This document shows positions 16,906 through 25,845 of a DNA stretch of 64,000 nt, one piece after another. Within the stretch, counting starts at the first letter, position 1. Each line of letters opens with the position of its first letter. The notes below the pieces were generated by a model, which saw only the letters and a list, made by a program, of their open reading frames with translations, was not told the DNA's origin and did not search any database. Source of the DNA: Oscillatoria princeps RMCB-10 (GTDB lineage: Bacteria; Cyanobacteriota; Cyanobacteriia; Cyanobacteriales; Oscillatoriaceae); NCBI GenBank assembly GCA_019359235.1, contig JAHHHT010000015.1, forward strand, positions 124,001 through 188,000, read 5' to 3'. The translations under genes were made by a program, and so were the position numbers.

Positions 16906-17928
16906 ATGATAAAGCGGTTTCCCACTCTTGTGCGGAGGATTGGTGCGAGTGCTAGAAGACAGCTGGTGCGGAAGGCCGGCACTGCTGCGATTACCCTGAC
17001 GGCACTCACTGGGCTTTACACCCTCAGTTTGCCGGCTAGCCCAACCTTGGCTCAAGATCCCTTCCGCAACAGTAACGCTCAAGCCTTTGGAGAAAACACA
17101 GAAGCCGCTTTCAAAGCGCTCTTCGTGGCGGGCGACTATAAAGCAGCAACAGATCGCCTGGAAAAAGCTGTGTCGAGCGAGCCTGATGAGCCTTTGGTTT
17201 ATGCAATGAAGGCGTCTTTAGCTTACATGCAGATGGATGCGGAGACTTTCAATTCCTATGCTACCAAAACTCGCGAAAGTGCCGAAAAGCTGGCCGGCAC
17301 CAACCCCTTGCGCGGCAATCTCTACACTGCAGTTGGCCATTTTTTAGAAGGAGCTTACATCCTGGAGAAGGAAGGCACGATCAAGGGGACTCCCCAAGCG
17401 CTGAATAAATTGCGTTTGGTGTTTCAACATCTGGACGCGGCTGAAAAAATCGCCCCCGAAGATCCAGAGGTCAACTTGCTCAAGGGATACATGGATCTGA
17501 TGCTGGCGGTGAATCTGCCCTTTGCTGACCCAACTCAGGCAATTGAGCGGTTAGAAAAGTATGGCAGCCCCCGCTATCTGGCAGAGCGGGGAATTGCGGT
17601 CGGACACCGAGATATGAAACAATATGATAAGGCGCTGGAATATATCAATCTCGCCCTCGCCGAGACGCCGAACAATCCAGAGGTGCACTATCTAAAAGCT
17701 CAAATCCTGGTTAAGCTGAAAAAAGAGGAGGAAGCTAACGAGCATTTTAAGCTCGCTCTGGCCCAACCGGCTCTCCTCCCGAAAAGCCTGGTACAGCAGA
17801 TTTTCTTTGAGGGGTGCAGGAACCAAAGACGCCTCGATAAGAAAGAGCGAGATTGCGACGCGCTGCGCGATAAAATTAGAGAGGAACCGGGCAGCTGGGG
17901 GCCTAGTGAATTGCCGCGATTAGACTAG
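16906..17928 (+). CDS. Exported TPR protein, Sll0314/Alr1548 type
   Basis: 340 aa. A long N-terminal signal region (charged first ~25 residues, hydrophobic 'AITLTALTGLYTLSLP', then 'ASPTLAQ', probable cleavage after Ala) is followed by TPR-like helical pairs ('AAFKALFVAGDYKAATDRLEKAVSSEPDEPLVYAMKA', 'DKALEYINLALAETPNNPEVHYLKAQI'). It fits the cyanobacterial Sll0314/Alr1548 family of TPR proteins, whose role is unknown. Likely periplasmic or lumenal scaffold. The DUF3531 gene starts 13 bp downstream on the same strand, so the two are probably co-transcribed. Confidence 0.85.
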   Translation: MIKRFPTLVRRIGASARRQLVRKAGTAAITLTALTGLYTLSLPASPTLAQDPFRNSNAQAFGENTEAAFKALFVAGDYKAATDRLEKAVSSEPDEPLVYAMKASLAYMQMDAETFNSYATKTRESAEKLAGTNPLRGNLYTAVGHFLEGAYILEKEGTIKGTPQALNKLRLVFQHLDAAEKIAPEDPEVNLLKGYMDLMLAVNLPFADPTQAIERLEKYGSPRYLAERGIAVGHRDMKQYDKALEYINLALAETPNNPEVHYLKAQILVKLKKEEEANEHFKLALAQPALLPKSLVQQIFFEGCRNQRRLDKKERDCDALRDKIREEPGSWGPSELPRLD

Positions 17929-17941
17929 AGGGTTGGTGACG

Positions 17942-18388
17942 ATGCAAGTACAGTTTCGCGAATTTAATCCTTTTGACCTGTGGGTGTGGCTGGAGTTTTA
18001 CACTGTTCCGAGCGAAATGGAGAAGCAGTATGTTGAGGAAATCTTTAATTCCTGGTTTTCTCTGGGGAAGCTGGGGGGGTTCAATGCTGAAAATCTCCAG
18101 ATACAGGACACCGGCATCGAGATCAGCTATATGGAGTATGACCTTGACGTAGCTGAGGACTGCATGATAGCGCTCATGCACAATATGGGAGAGTTTGAGT
18201 ATCAAGGAACCTGGTCTCGCTGCTGGTTTGATTTGGGAACCAGTGACGCGATCGCTCTGGATGTCCTGCTCAACGCCCTGATTCAATTTAGCAAGGAGTA
18301 TGTGGCAATTAAAAGGCTGGTCGTGGGTGGTGAAAATAAAGATTGGCCGGTTGGCGATAGCCGCCGGTCTGTGTTTGCCGGCGAGTGA
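17942..18388 (+). CDS. DUF3531 family protein
   Basis: 148 aa soluble protein; start at ATG 17942 (GTG and TTG codons just upstream are less likely). The N-terminus 'MQVQFREFNPFDLWVWLEF', 'PSEMEKQYVEEIFNSWFSLGKLGGFNAENLQ' and 'DLDVAEDCMIALMHNMGEFEYQG' is the highly conserved core of DUF3531, which occurs in cyanobacteria and plastid-bearing eukaryotes. Function unknown. Probably in an operon with the TPR gene upstream (13 bp). Confidence 0.88.
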   Translation: MQVQFREFNPFDLWVWLEFYTVPSEMEKQYVEEIFNSWFSLGKLGGFNAENLQIQDTGIEISYMEYDLDVAEDCMIALMHNMGEFEYQGTWSRCWFDLGTSDAIALDVLLNALIQFSKEYVAIKRLVVGGENKDWPVGDSRRSVFAGE

Positions 18389-18452
18389 TTTGTGATAGGG
18401 TGGGGGCTGGGCAAGCAGAGAATGTTTTTCCTCGCACGCATATCGGGGACAG

Positions 18453-18508
18453 GGACAGGCAAGATGCCTGTCCTACGAGGTATCCCCCCGGCAGGCGAGA
18501 CGCCTGCC
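18453..18508. repeat. Two adjacent palindromes, GGACAGGCG family
   Basis: GGACAGGC-AAGAT-GCCTGTCC (18453-18473) and GGCAGGCG-AGA-CGCCTGCC (18490-18508) lie between the DUF3531 and Nudix genes. Confidence 0.8.
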
Positions 18509-18571
18509 CTCAATATTTAATTTCCTAACCAATGTGGCTACCGCTAGAACAGCTAGCAGGGACTTAAAAGT

Positions 18572-19012
18572 ATGCACAAACAGGGTGAAATTCGGGTGAT
18601 AGCCTTGGGGCTGATTAGGGATGGCGACCGCATCTTTTTGTCAGAGGGGTACGACCCAGTAAAGCAGCAAACTTTCTATCGCGCTCTGGGGGGCGGCGTT
18701 GATTTCGGGGAAACCAGCTACCAAGCTTTGCAGCGAGAATTTCAAGAAGAGATTCAAGCTGAATTAACGAATATTAGATACCTGGGCTGTCTGGAAAACA
18801 TCTTTGTTTACAGTGGCCAGCCCGGACACGAGTTGATTCAGCTCTATCAGTGTGATTTTGCTGACTCAAAATTTTACCTGCTGGAACAGTTAACTTTTGC
18901 TGAGGGGGAGCGGCAAAAAAAAGCGCTTTGGGTAGAGTTCGATAAGTTTAAATCTGGGGAATTGCGCCTGGTTCCAGAGGCGATTTTTGAGTATCTCTCA
19001 GAGCGGGGTTAA
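18572..19012 (+). CDS. Nudix hydrolase
   Basis: 146 aa. The Nudix box is 'GGVDFGETSYQALQREFQEE' plus IQAEL: the G-x5-E-x7-R-E-U-x-E-E core is complete, but the Gly that normally follows two residues later is Gln. Family members hydrolyse nucleoside diphosphates linked to another moiety, using Mg bound by the RE..EE glutamates. Substrate unknown. The start ATG has no strong ribosome-binding site. A hairpin follows 5 bp after the stop. Confidence 0.9.
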   Translation: MHKQGEIRVIALGLIRDGDRIFLSEGYDPVKQQTFYRALGGGVDFGETSYQALQREFQEEIQAELTNIRYLGCLENIFVYSGQPGHELIQLYQCDFADSKFYLLEQLTFAEGERQKKALWVEFDKFKSGELRLVPEAIFEYLSERG

Positions 19013-19017
19013 AAAGT

Positions 19018-19049
19018 AGGGTGCGTTCCTCGTGGGAGGAACGCACCCT
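19018..19049 (+). terminator. Hairpin after the Nudix gene
   Basis: Perfect 14-bp stem AGGGTGCGTTCCTC / GAGGAACGCACCCT with a 4-nt loop (GTGG). No U-run follows. GGGTGCGTT half-sites recur in other gaps (14171, 47027 reversed, 49170 reversed, 53359). Confidence 0.5.
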
Positions 19050-19279
19050 GCATGTCAGCAGGAAGCAATAAAATCGAGTTATTGTTCAAAACTCCCGCTT
19101 ATTGAGATTACGGCGTTTGTCCTGACTGATCGTCTGGCAACCGGCAGCCCTCAAACCTCAAGCCCGCTTTTGTAACGAGAGTAACATTTCTTAAAGCACA
19201 AGCTGGAGGCAGCTAACCTCTAAAGCCCCTCACTCCGCCGGCTATTAGGCAGTTTGGCCCTCTAGCTTTAATTGTTATA

Positions 19280-19376
19280 GGACTTACGCAGAAACCGGGT
19301 TTCTGAACCAGCAGTACCTCCAAGCCCTCGTTCCAGAACCAGAAACCCGGTTTCTTTCATCGTTGTGCGTAAGTCC
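19280..19376. mobile_element. MITE-like element, copy 2
   Basis: 97 bp bounded by GGACTTACGCA and TGCGTAAGTCC, a perfect 11-bp terminal inverted repeat. It encloses AGAAACCGGGTTTCT, GAACCAGCAGTA, CTCGTTCCAGAACC and AGAAACCCGGTTTCT in the same order as copy 1 (16743-16842). Confidence 0.75.
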
Positions 19377-19448
19377 CGTGTTATTTACAAAACTTGGGCC
19401 AAACAGCCGCTCCGTAAAAAAACTTTACATTTGAGAGGGGATTGCGTA

Positions 19449-19477
19449 TTGACATTAAAAAACTTGCTGTTTAAACT
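19449..19477 (+). promoter_or_regulatory. Candidate promoter of the glycan cluster
   Basis: TTGACA (19449-19454), 17-bp spacer, TAAACT (19472-19477; 4 of 6 consensus bases). It lies 93 bp before the first glycosyltransferase start, in an AT-rich stretch. Confidence 0.5.
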
Positions 19478-19569
19478 GAAAGAGCGGGTAAGAAAAGTCA
19501 AAACTAACGGCTTACTAAAAAGCTTATTCGCTACCGTTGGGCCGGCGTCAAACGCTGACAGCTTAAGCT

Positions 19570-20592
19570 ATGCTATCCCTTACCAGTCCAACTATCTCAA
19601 TTGTGATTCCAGTCCACAATGGAGGCGAAAATTTCCGGACGTGTCTGTCAAGCTTGGCCAAATTAGCTCCTCCCCCTGGGGAAATCATTGTGGTAGCTGA
19701 TGGCGATACAGATGGTTCTTGGCGTTTAGCTGAGGAATTCGGAGCTCAGGTGCTGAGAATACCGGCAGCTGGCGGACCGGCGCGGGCGCGGAATTTGGGG
19801 GCGCAGAGGGCAAAGGGTGATCTACTCTTTTTTGTGGATGCTGACGTAGCCATCCCTCCCGATACCGTGAGCAAAATTGCGGATGCCTTCACTCAAGAGC
19901 CAGATATAGCCGCTATTATCGGCTCTTACGACGAAGCGCCAGGAGCTGGCAATTTCCTGTCTCAGTATAAAAACCTTTTCCACCACTACACTCACCAGAC
20001 AGCTTCGGAGGAAGCGTCCACTTTCTGGGGGGCTTGCGGTGCGATATGGAGGGAGGTTTTCTTGAAAATGGGGGGGTTCGACGAATCGTACCGGCACCCA
20101 TCGATTGAAGATATTGAACTGGGCTACCGGCTGAAGCGGGCGGGTTACAGGATTCGGCTGATCAAAACGCTACAAGTCAAGCATCTAAAGCGGTGGGGAG
20201 TGGTGTCGCTATTAAAAGCGGATTTCTTCTACCGAGGGCTACCTTGGACTGAATTGATTTGGCGCGACCGGCAGCTCACAAACGACCTGAACCTGCAAAT
20301 AAAAAGTCGCATCAGCGTTATCTTGACATACGGGCTGCTGAGTGCTATAGTGGCATCATTGTGGTGGAGAAGCGCTTTACTGGCTGCTGGGTTGCAGGGC
20401 GTATTGCTGCTGGCGCTCAATGTGCGGGTTTATCGTTTCTTCCACCGGCAGCGCGGTTTGTGGTTCGCCATCCAAACCGTACCTTGGCACTGGCTGTACT
20501 ATTTCTATAGTGGCCTTGCCTTTGCGGTGGGAACAGCGGCTTACCAGCTGCGCCGGCTTACTTCTGTCAGGGTGAGTTTTCGCAAAACCTAA
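19570..20592 (+). CDS. Glycosyltransferase family 2 with C-terminal membrane segments
   Basis: 340 aa. GT-A fold: 'ISIVIPVHNGGENFRTCLSSL', 'IIVVADGDTDGS', 'GGPARARNLGAQRAKGDLLFFVDADVAI' (DAD metal-binding motif), and 'IEDIELGYRLKRAGYRI' (catalytic ED). The last ~90 residues hold two or three hydrophobic segments, so the active domain is on the cytoplasmic side of the membrane. It transfers a sugar from a nucleotide donor, probably to a lipid-linked glycan. First gene of the cluster; the FAD oxidoreductase starts 39 bp downstream. Confidence 0.9.
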   Translation: MLSLTSPTISIVIPVHNGGENFRTCLSSLAKLAPPPGEIIVVADGDTDGSWRLAEEFGAQVLRIPAAGGPARARNLGAQRAKGDLLFFVDADVAIPPDTVSKIADAFTQEPDIAAIIGSYDEAPGAGNFLSQYKNLFHHYTHQTASEEASTFWGACGAIWREVFLKMGGFDESYRHPSIEDIELGYRLKRAGYRIRLIKTLQVKHLKRWGVVSLLKADFFYRGLPWTELIWRDRQLTNDLNLQIKSRISVILTYGLLSAIVASLWWRSALLAAGLQGVLLLALNVRVYRFFHRQRGLWFAIQTVPWHWLYYFYSGLAFAVGTAAYQLRRLTSVRVSFRKT

Positions 20593-20631
20593 AAAAAAGC
20601 GATCGTACCAAAAAACGTCAGAGGTGTACTC

Positions 20632-22077
20632 ATGGATCGTCAGCCGGTTATCGTTATCGGTGCGGGTCCTGCTGGTTTGACTGCTGCCTACGAACTGGTC
20701 AAACAGGGGATTCTACCACTTGTCCTGGAAAAAGCCGATAAAGTCGGCGGAATATCGCGCACGGAGACATACAAAGGATATCGCTTCGATATTGGCGGCC
20801 ACCGATTTTACACTAAAGTCGAAGCCGTGCAGCAACTCTGGCAGGAGGTGCTCGGAGAAGAGTTCATCAAAGTTCCCCGCCTGTCGCGCATCTACTATAA
20901 AGGACGGTTTTTCAACTACCCCCTGGAAATATTCAATACCCTCTTGCATGTGGGGCCAATCGAAAGCCTGCTGATGGTGCTCAGCTATTTCAAAACCAAA
21001 TGGCAGCCCTTAAAAGAAGAAGACACCCTAGAGCAGTGGGTAATCAATCGCTTCGGCGAGCGACTTTACCAAACCTTCTTCAAAACTTACACCGAAAAAG
21101 TCTGGGGAGTTCCCTGTCACCACATCCAAGCCGATTGGGCAGCCCAGCGCATCAAAGGACTCTCGCTAAAGACAGCCATTCTCAACGCTCTTTTCGGCAG
21201 CAATAACGCCAAAAGCTTGATTAAGGAATTTGACTACCCGGTTTTGGGCCCGGGGATGATGTGGGAGCGATTTCAGGAGAAAGTCGAGAGCCAAGGCGGT
21301 CAGGTGTGGCTGAATACCGGCGTGCTAAAGGTTGAGCGGGAAGGGAATCGCATTCAAAGCATTACCGCCCAAAAGCAAGGGGAAATCGTTCAACTCTGTG
21401 GGGAGCATTTCATCTCCTCTATGCCCGTAACCTCATTAATCCTGCGGCTCGACCCTGCGCCGCCTCCCGAGGTTGTGCGTGCGGCGAAAAGCCTGAAATA
21501 TCGGGCGTTTCTAATTGTCTCCCTGATCATAAACCGAGCGGATTTATTTCCAGACAACTGGATTTACATTCACGCGCCAGAGGTGAAAGTGGGGCGGATA
21601 CAGAACTTCAAGAATTGGAGTCCGGCGATGGTTCCGGATGCGAGCAAAACTTGCCTGGGAATGGAATATTTCTGCAACGAAGGCGATGATATCTGGAACA
21701 TGACAGACACAGCCCTGATCGAGCTGGCAACTCAGGAGCTGGCCGAGCTTGGTTTGGCCAGTACGGACGACGTGGAAGAAGGGACTGTCATCCGCCAGCC
21801 GAAAGCCTATCCGGTGTACGATAGCGAATACCGCCAGCATTTAAAGGTTATCAAAAGCTTTTTAGAAACCATTGAAAACCTGCACCCGGTGGGGCGGAAC
21901 GGCACGCACCGCTATAACAATCAGGATCACTCGATGCTGGCGGGGATGCTGGCGGTGAAAAATATTCTGGGGGAAAAGCACGATTTGTGGGAGGTGAATA
22001 CTGAACGGTCGTACTATGAGGAGTTTGAGAAAAAGCCGGCAGGGAGGAGCAGCGAATCATGTCTGGTCTCAAAGTAG
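20632..22077 (+). CDS. NAD(P)/FAD-dependent oxidoreductase, amine-oxidase/UGM-like
   Basis: 481 aa. The FAD-binding Rossmann motif is 'VIVIGAGPAGLTAAYEL', with 'GGISRTETYKGYRFDIGGHRFYT' as in protoporphyrinogen-oxidase-like and UDP-galactopyranose-mutase-like proteins. Further conserved parts are 'FFKTYTEKVWGVPC' and the C-terminal 'GRNGTHRYNNQDHSML', which closes the FAD site. Proteins of this type are common in polysaccharide clusters; a sugar-modifying redox or mutase role is plausible but the reaction is not known. Its 3' end overlaps the next gene by 19 bp, implying translational coupling. Confidence 0.88.
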   Translation: MDRQPVIVIGAGPAGLTAAYELVKQGILPLVLEKADKVGGISRTETYKGYRFDIGGHRFYTKVEAVQQLWQEVLGEEFIKVPRLSRIYYKGRFFNYPLEIFNTLLHVGPIESLLMVLSYFKTKWQPLKEEDTLEQWVINRFGERLYQTFFKTYTEKVWGVPCHHIQADWAAQRIKGLSLKTAILNALFGSNNAKSLIKEFDYPVLGPGMMWERFQEKVESQGGQVWLNTGVLKVEREGNRIQSITAQKQGEIVQLCGEHFISSMPVTSLILRLDPAPPPEVVRAAKSLKYRAFLIVSLIINRADLFPDNWIYIHAPEVKVGRIQNFKNWSPAMVPDASKTCLGMEYFCNEGDDIWNMTDTALIELATQELAELGLASTDDVEEGTVIRQPKAYPVYDSEYRQHLKVIKSFLETIENLHPVGRNGTHRYNNQDHSMLAGMLAVKNILGEKHDLWEVNTERSYYEEFEKKPAGRSSESCLVSK

Positions 22078-23114
22078 GGCTGATCGGTTGCGGTCGGATC
22101 GTTCAGTTGGTTCACTTGAATGTGCTGGCGCGTTTGCCGGACGTTGAATTGGTGGCGCTGGCGGAACCCGATCCGCAGCGGCGAGAAGAAGCGAGTCGCA
22201 GGGTGCCAAAGGCGATTGCCTTTTCTGGCTACCAGGAAATGCTGGAGAAATCAGATGTGGACGCTGCGGTGATCTGCTTGCCGAATGCGCTGCACGCCGA
22301 GGCGGCAGAGGCGGCTTTGAAACAGGGCAAACACGTCTATTTGGAAAAACCGCTGGCTGCAAATCTTGAGGATGCGCGAGATGCGCTTCAGGCTTGGCGG
22401 GGTGCTGGTACGGTTGGGATGATGGGTTTTAACTATCGCTTCAATCCAATTTACCAGGCGGCCAAGGAATACATAAAATCGGGAAAGCTCGGCGAACTGG
22501 TGAGCGTGCGCTCGGTGTTTTCTTCCGCCGCAAGAACTCTGCCAGCTTGGCAGCAGCTGAGGTCAAGTGGGGGTGGGGTTTTGCTGAATTTGGCCTCGCA
22601 CCACATCGATATGGTTCGCTTTTTGTTTGAACAAGAAGTGAGCCAGGTGTGGGCGCAGGTGCGAACGCTGCGCAGTGAGGGCGACAGTGCTATGCTAGAA
22701 TTGCAGCTGACCGACGGGCTGCCGGTGCAGTCCTTCTTTTCCATGAGCGCGGTGGATGAAGACCGCTTTGAAATATACGGTCAAGCCGGCAAACTGACAC
22801 TCGACCGCTATCAAGTGCCAAATCTGGAAATTGCGCCGGCTAGCTGCGATTTTTCTCGGCTGAAACCCCTGGGGCGCAAACTGAAATCCCTCCTGAGCAG
22901 CCCCAACCTAGTGCGGAAAATTCTCGCCCCCAGCAACGAGCCATCTTATCAGGCAGCCCTAGCGCATTTTGTAGCGGCTGCGCGATCGAATCAGCCAACT
23001 CGCCCGGATTTTTGGGATGGCTATCGCAGCTTGGCCGTTATCGAAGCTGCGGAGGAATCAGCCCGTACAGGGGAAAGCGTTTCTTTGAAAGACGATGAAA
23101 ATCTTGCTGGTTAA
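22059..23114 (+). CDS. Gfo/Idh/MocA family oxidoreductase, copy 1
   Basis: 351 aa. N-terminal NAD(P)-binding Rossmann fold 'KVGLIGCGRIVQLVHL', then 'VDAAVICLPNALHAEAAEAAL' and the family signature 'YLEKPLAAN' (EKP Lys). The C-terminal substrate domain carries 'NLASHHIDMVRFLF' with the usual His. Such enzymes oxidise or reduce sugars or nucleotide sugars. Starts inside the previous gene (19 bp) and runs 20 bp into the next. The paralogue at 28960-30021 is roughly 55-60% identical by eye, so the cluster probably makes two related sugar modifications, or one copy arose by local duplication. Confidence 0.9.
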   Translation: MSGLKVGLIGCGRIVQLVHLNVLARLPDVELVALAEPDPQRREEASRRVPKAIAFSGYQEMLEKSDVDAAVICLPNALHAEAAEAALKQGKHVYLEKPLAANLEDARDALQAWRGAGTVGMMGFNYRFNPIYQAAKEYIKSGKLGELVSVRSVFSSAARTLPAWQQLRSSGGGVLLNLASHHIDMVRFLFEQEVSQVWAQVRTLRSEGDSAMLELQLTDGLPVQSFFSMSAVDEDRFEIYGQAGKLTLDRYQVPNLEIAPASCDFSRLKPLGRKLKSLLSSPNLVRKILAPSNEPSYQAALAHFVAAARSNQPTRPDFWDGYRSLAVIEAAEESARTGESVSLKDDENLAG

Positions 23115-24279
23115 CGACTACGGAACGCCGACTGGGGGCGCTGAACTGATGATGCTGGCACTGCGAGAGGGGTTGCGGCAGCGGGGGCACGACGCCAGAC
23201 TTTTTGCCAGTTGCGCCAAAGGCGGCGCAGCAGAAAGCCTAGCGGATTTCGAGTGTTTTGGCACAACCTCCAGTTTCCGCACGCTGTTGCAGACAGCCAA
23301 CCCGCCGGCGGCTGTGAAATTACGTCGAGTTCTGGCAGAATTTCAGCCCGATATCGTTCATGTTAAAATATTTTTGACGCAACTTTCGCCGCTGATTTTG
23401 CCCTTGCTGAAAGATATACCCAGCCTGTATCACGTTGCCTGGTATCGAGCGATTTGTCCGCTCGGCACCAAGATGCTGCCGGATGGGACAAGCTGCATTG
23501 ACAGAGCCGGTGCGGTGTGCTACACTAAAGGCTGCCTGCCCCTGCGCGACTGGCTGCCCCTGATGCTGCAGATGAAACTGTGGCGGCAGTGGCGCGACGC
23601 TTTTAATTTAATCGTCGCCAATAGCGAAGCAACAAAGCGGCGCTTGGTGGCAGAGGGCATCGAGCCGGTGGAAGTTGTCTGGTATGGGATTCCCATTCGC
23701 CCCCAACGTCCGCCTCTTTCGTCGCCGCCAACCGTGGCTTTTGCCGGCAGACTGGTTTGGGAAAAAGGTGCGGATATCTTAGTGCGGGCCTTCGCCAAAG
23801 TGGCCGCAGAAATTCCCCAGGCGCGGCTGTTAGTAGCCGGAGACGGGCCAGAACGCGACGCGCTGGCATCGCTGATTTCCGAACACAAACTGCAACAAAA
23901 TGTCACTTTTCTAGGGCACCTGTCTCGCGAAGAAATGGAACTGCACTTTGCCAGTGCGTGGGTGCAGGCTGTCCCCTCGCGATGGCAAGAACCGTTCGGG
24001 ATTGTGGCGGCTGAAGCGATGATGCGAGGCACGGCGGCAGTCGCCAGCGGTTCTGGGGGACTGACCGAAATTGTTCGGGACGGGCACACCGGCTTTCTCA
24101 TTCCCCCGGAGGATGCCGGTGCTTTAACAGAGGCTTTGCTGCGGCTGCTGCAAAACCGCGATCTGGCAGAACAGATGGGGCGATCGGCGCGGGAGGTGGC
24201 GCTAAAAGACTTCAGCGAAGCAACTTTTGTGGATAGATTTATCCAGCTGTATAAAAGCCTGTTAGAGAATATAGGTTGA
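23095..24279 (+). CDS. Glycosyltransferase family 4
   Basis: 394 aa GT-B enzyme. 'NDYGTPTGGAELMMLAL' is the acceptor-side N-terminal loop, 'VAFAGRLVWEKGADILVRAF' opens the second Rossmann half, and 'EPFGIVAAEAMMRGTAAVAS' holds the E-x7-E motif that binds the donor nucleotide sugar. Retaining transfer expected for the family. No membrane segment. Overlaps the upstream Gfo/Idh gene by 20 bp and sits 6 bp before the first AlkP-like gene, a tightly packed operon. Confidence 0.92.
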   Translation: MKILLVNDYGTPTGGAELMMLALREGLRQRGHDARLFASCAKGGAAESLADFECFGTTSSFRTLLQTANPPAAVKLRRVLAEFQPDIVHVKIFLTQLSPLILPLLKDIPSLYHVAWYRAICPLGTKMLPDGTSCIDRAGAVCYTKGCLPLRDWLPLMLQMKLWRQWRDAFNLIVANSEATKRRLVAEGIEPVEVVWYGIPIRPQRPPLSSPPTVAFAGRLVWEKGADILVRAFAKVAAEIPQARLLVAGDGPERDALASLISEHKLQQNVTFLGHLSREEMELHFASAWVQAVPSRWQEPFGIVAAEAMMRGTAAVASGSGGLTEIVRDGHTGFLIPPEDAGALTEALLRLLQNRDLAEQMGRSAREVALKDFSEATFVDRFIQLYKSLLENIG

Positions 24280-24285
24280 AAGGAA

Positions 24286-25845
24286 ATGACAAGAGATACG
24301 AAAACCCCTCCCTTAATCATTCTTGGATTTGATGTTGGCGATCTCGATTCCATCCAGCGCTGGGCAAAAGAAGGCTACCTGCCGGCCATTGCCTCGATTA
24401 TGGAAAAAGGATGCTGGGGCCAAACTGCTGGTTCCGAGCTAGTTTGCGCCTATAGCGTCTGGGCTTCTATGTTCAGCGGCGTCTCGCGCAACCAACACGG
24501 GTACTACTATTTTCGCCAGTTAAAACCAGGCACCTACGACTTGCAAACGGTCAGCGAAACGGATGCAAAGATCCGTCCTTTCTGGTCTTATTTGCAGGGG
24601 ACAGATAAAAAAGTGGCAGTCATTGACGCGCCCGACGCTCATCCAATGGCTGGACTGAAAGGGATTCAGCTCGCAGACTGGGCTAGCCACAATTCGCCCT
24701 TTCCCGCTGCGGCGGAGCCAGAGGGGCTTTTGGAAGAGGTGCGCCGAGTTTTTGGCCCGCAGATGGTGGTTGAGGAAACCTTGAATTTTGACCTTGCTGA
24801 AGACCGGCAGATTTACCGCCTGCTGTTAGAGAGAATGGAGAAAAAAGGGGCGCTGTGCCGGCACTTGCTGAGTCGAGATAGCTACGACGTAATAGTGATT
24901 ATTTTTTCCGAATCTCACATTGCCAACCACCAGTTTTGGCGGCACCGACCGGAAGCCCTCCTTCCCAACCAAACTCCAGAAGCGCCCGATCTCAAAGATG
25001 CGATCCGAGACGTTCTTGCTGCGCTCGACCGAGAAATGGGCCTGATTCTATCACAATTGCCAGAGGAAGCTAATGTCTTTATCTTGTCTGAGACGGGGAT
25101 GGAAAACCAATATCCGACCACCGGGCTGATTGAAGCGTTTTGCCGGCAGCTAGGCTATCAGGCAGCTCCAGAACCGAGTGGGAAAAAGTCTCTCTCTGTG
25201 ATGGATTTGGTGCGTAAGGTGTTACCTGAGCCGGTGCGGGTGGCAATCAGCCAGCGTTTGCTCTCCCGAGAGAAGCGGGAGGGACTGCTAGCTGATAAAT
25301 TCCGCAACAGCACCAATTGGCAGAAGACAAAAGCTTTCTCCATTCCTTCTTTTTACCCTAGCTTTGTGCGGGTTAATCTCAAAGGTCGGGAGCCACAAGG
25401 GATTGTGGAGCCAGGAGCGGAATATTTGGGGCTGCTCGACCAGCTGGAGGCAGATTTGATGCAGCTAAAAGATCCGGAAACCGGCGAACCGGTGGTGAGG
25501 CGCGTGGAGCGGATTTGCGATCTATTTGGTGGCGAGCCGCCGGCAGTTTTACCCGATCTGTTCGTGCAGTGGAAACCTGCCACTCGCTTTATGGAGCGGG
25601 TGATTCATCCCAAGGCTGAGCTCAGGCAGCAGAAGCCAGAATTTTACCGGGACAGCGACCATTCCCACAATGGCTTTATTGCGGCAGCCGGGCCATCTAT
25701 TCAGGGGCGGGGCGCGATTGGCGATGTTTCTTTGCTGGATTTGGCTCCGACGTTTCTGTCGCTGATGGGCGAACCGATTCCAGACCGGCTAAAAGGGAAA
25801 ACCATTGAGGCGATCGTCCGCCTGGAGTTTAGCAATGACACTTGA
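24286..25845 (+). CDS. AlkP-superfamily protein (COG3379-like), copy 1, altered active site
   Basis: 519 aa, soluble, no signal peptide. The fold is identified by 'IILGFDVGDLDSIQRWAKEGYLPAIASIMEKG' (first metal Asp), 'W..MFSG...NQHGYYYF', 'ESHIANHQFWRHRPEA' and the C-terminal 'HNGFIAAAGPSIQGRG...LDLAPTFLSLMGEPIP', as in predicted AlkP-type phosphohydrolases/phosphomutases. The Thr nucleophile region (family T-P-P-x-W) reads A-Y-S-V-W and the S-D-H-G metal motif reads SETGM. It may therefore use other residues, bind rather than cleave, or be inactive. Position between a glycosyltransferase and a flippase suggests a part in handling phosphorylated or lipid-linked sugar; this is inference. Overlaps copy 2 by 11 bp. 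Confidence 0.85.
   Translation: MTRDTKTPPLIILGFDVGDLDSIQRWAKEGYLPAIASIMEKGCWGQTAGSELVCAYSVWASMFSGVSRNQHGYYYFRQLKPGTYDLQTVSETDAKIRPFWSYLQGTDKKVAVIDAPDAHPMAGLKGIQLADWASHNSPFPAAAEPEGLLEEVRRVFGPQMVVEETLNFDLAEDRQIYRLLLERMEKKGALCRHLLSRDSYDVIVIIFSESHIANHQFWRHRPEALLPNQTPEAPDLKDAIRDVLAALDREMGLILSQLPEEANVFILSETGMENQYPTTGLIEAFCRQLGYQAAPEPSGKKSLSVMDLVRKVLPEPVRVAISQRLLSREKREGLLADKFRNSTNWQKTKAFSIPSFYPSFVRVNLKGREPQGIVEPGAEYLGLLDQLEADLMQLKDPETGEPVVRRVERICDLFGGEPPAVLPDLFVQWKPATRFMERVIHPKAELRQQKPEFYRDSDHSHNGFIAAAGPSIQGRGAIGDVSLLDLAPTFLSLMGEPIPDRLKGKTIEAIVRLEFSNDT

Larger units (their letters stand above)
19013..19569. other. Non-coding region upstream of the glycan cluster
   Basis: 557 bp with the terminator-like hairpin at 19018, a MITE-like element at 19280-19376 and a candidate promoter at 19449-19477. 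The open frame at 19365-19700 runs through the MITE end and out of frame into the glycosyltransferase gene; I do not accept it. Confidence 0.5.
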
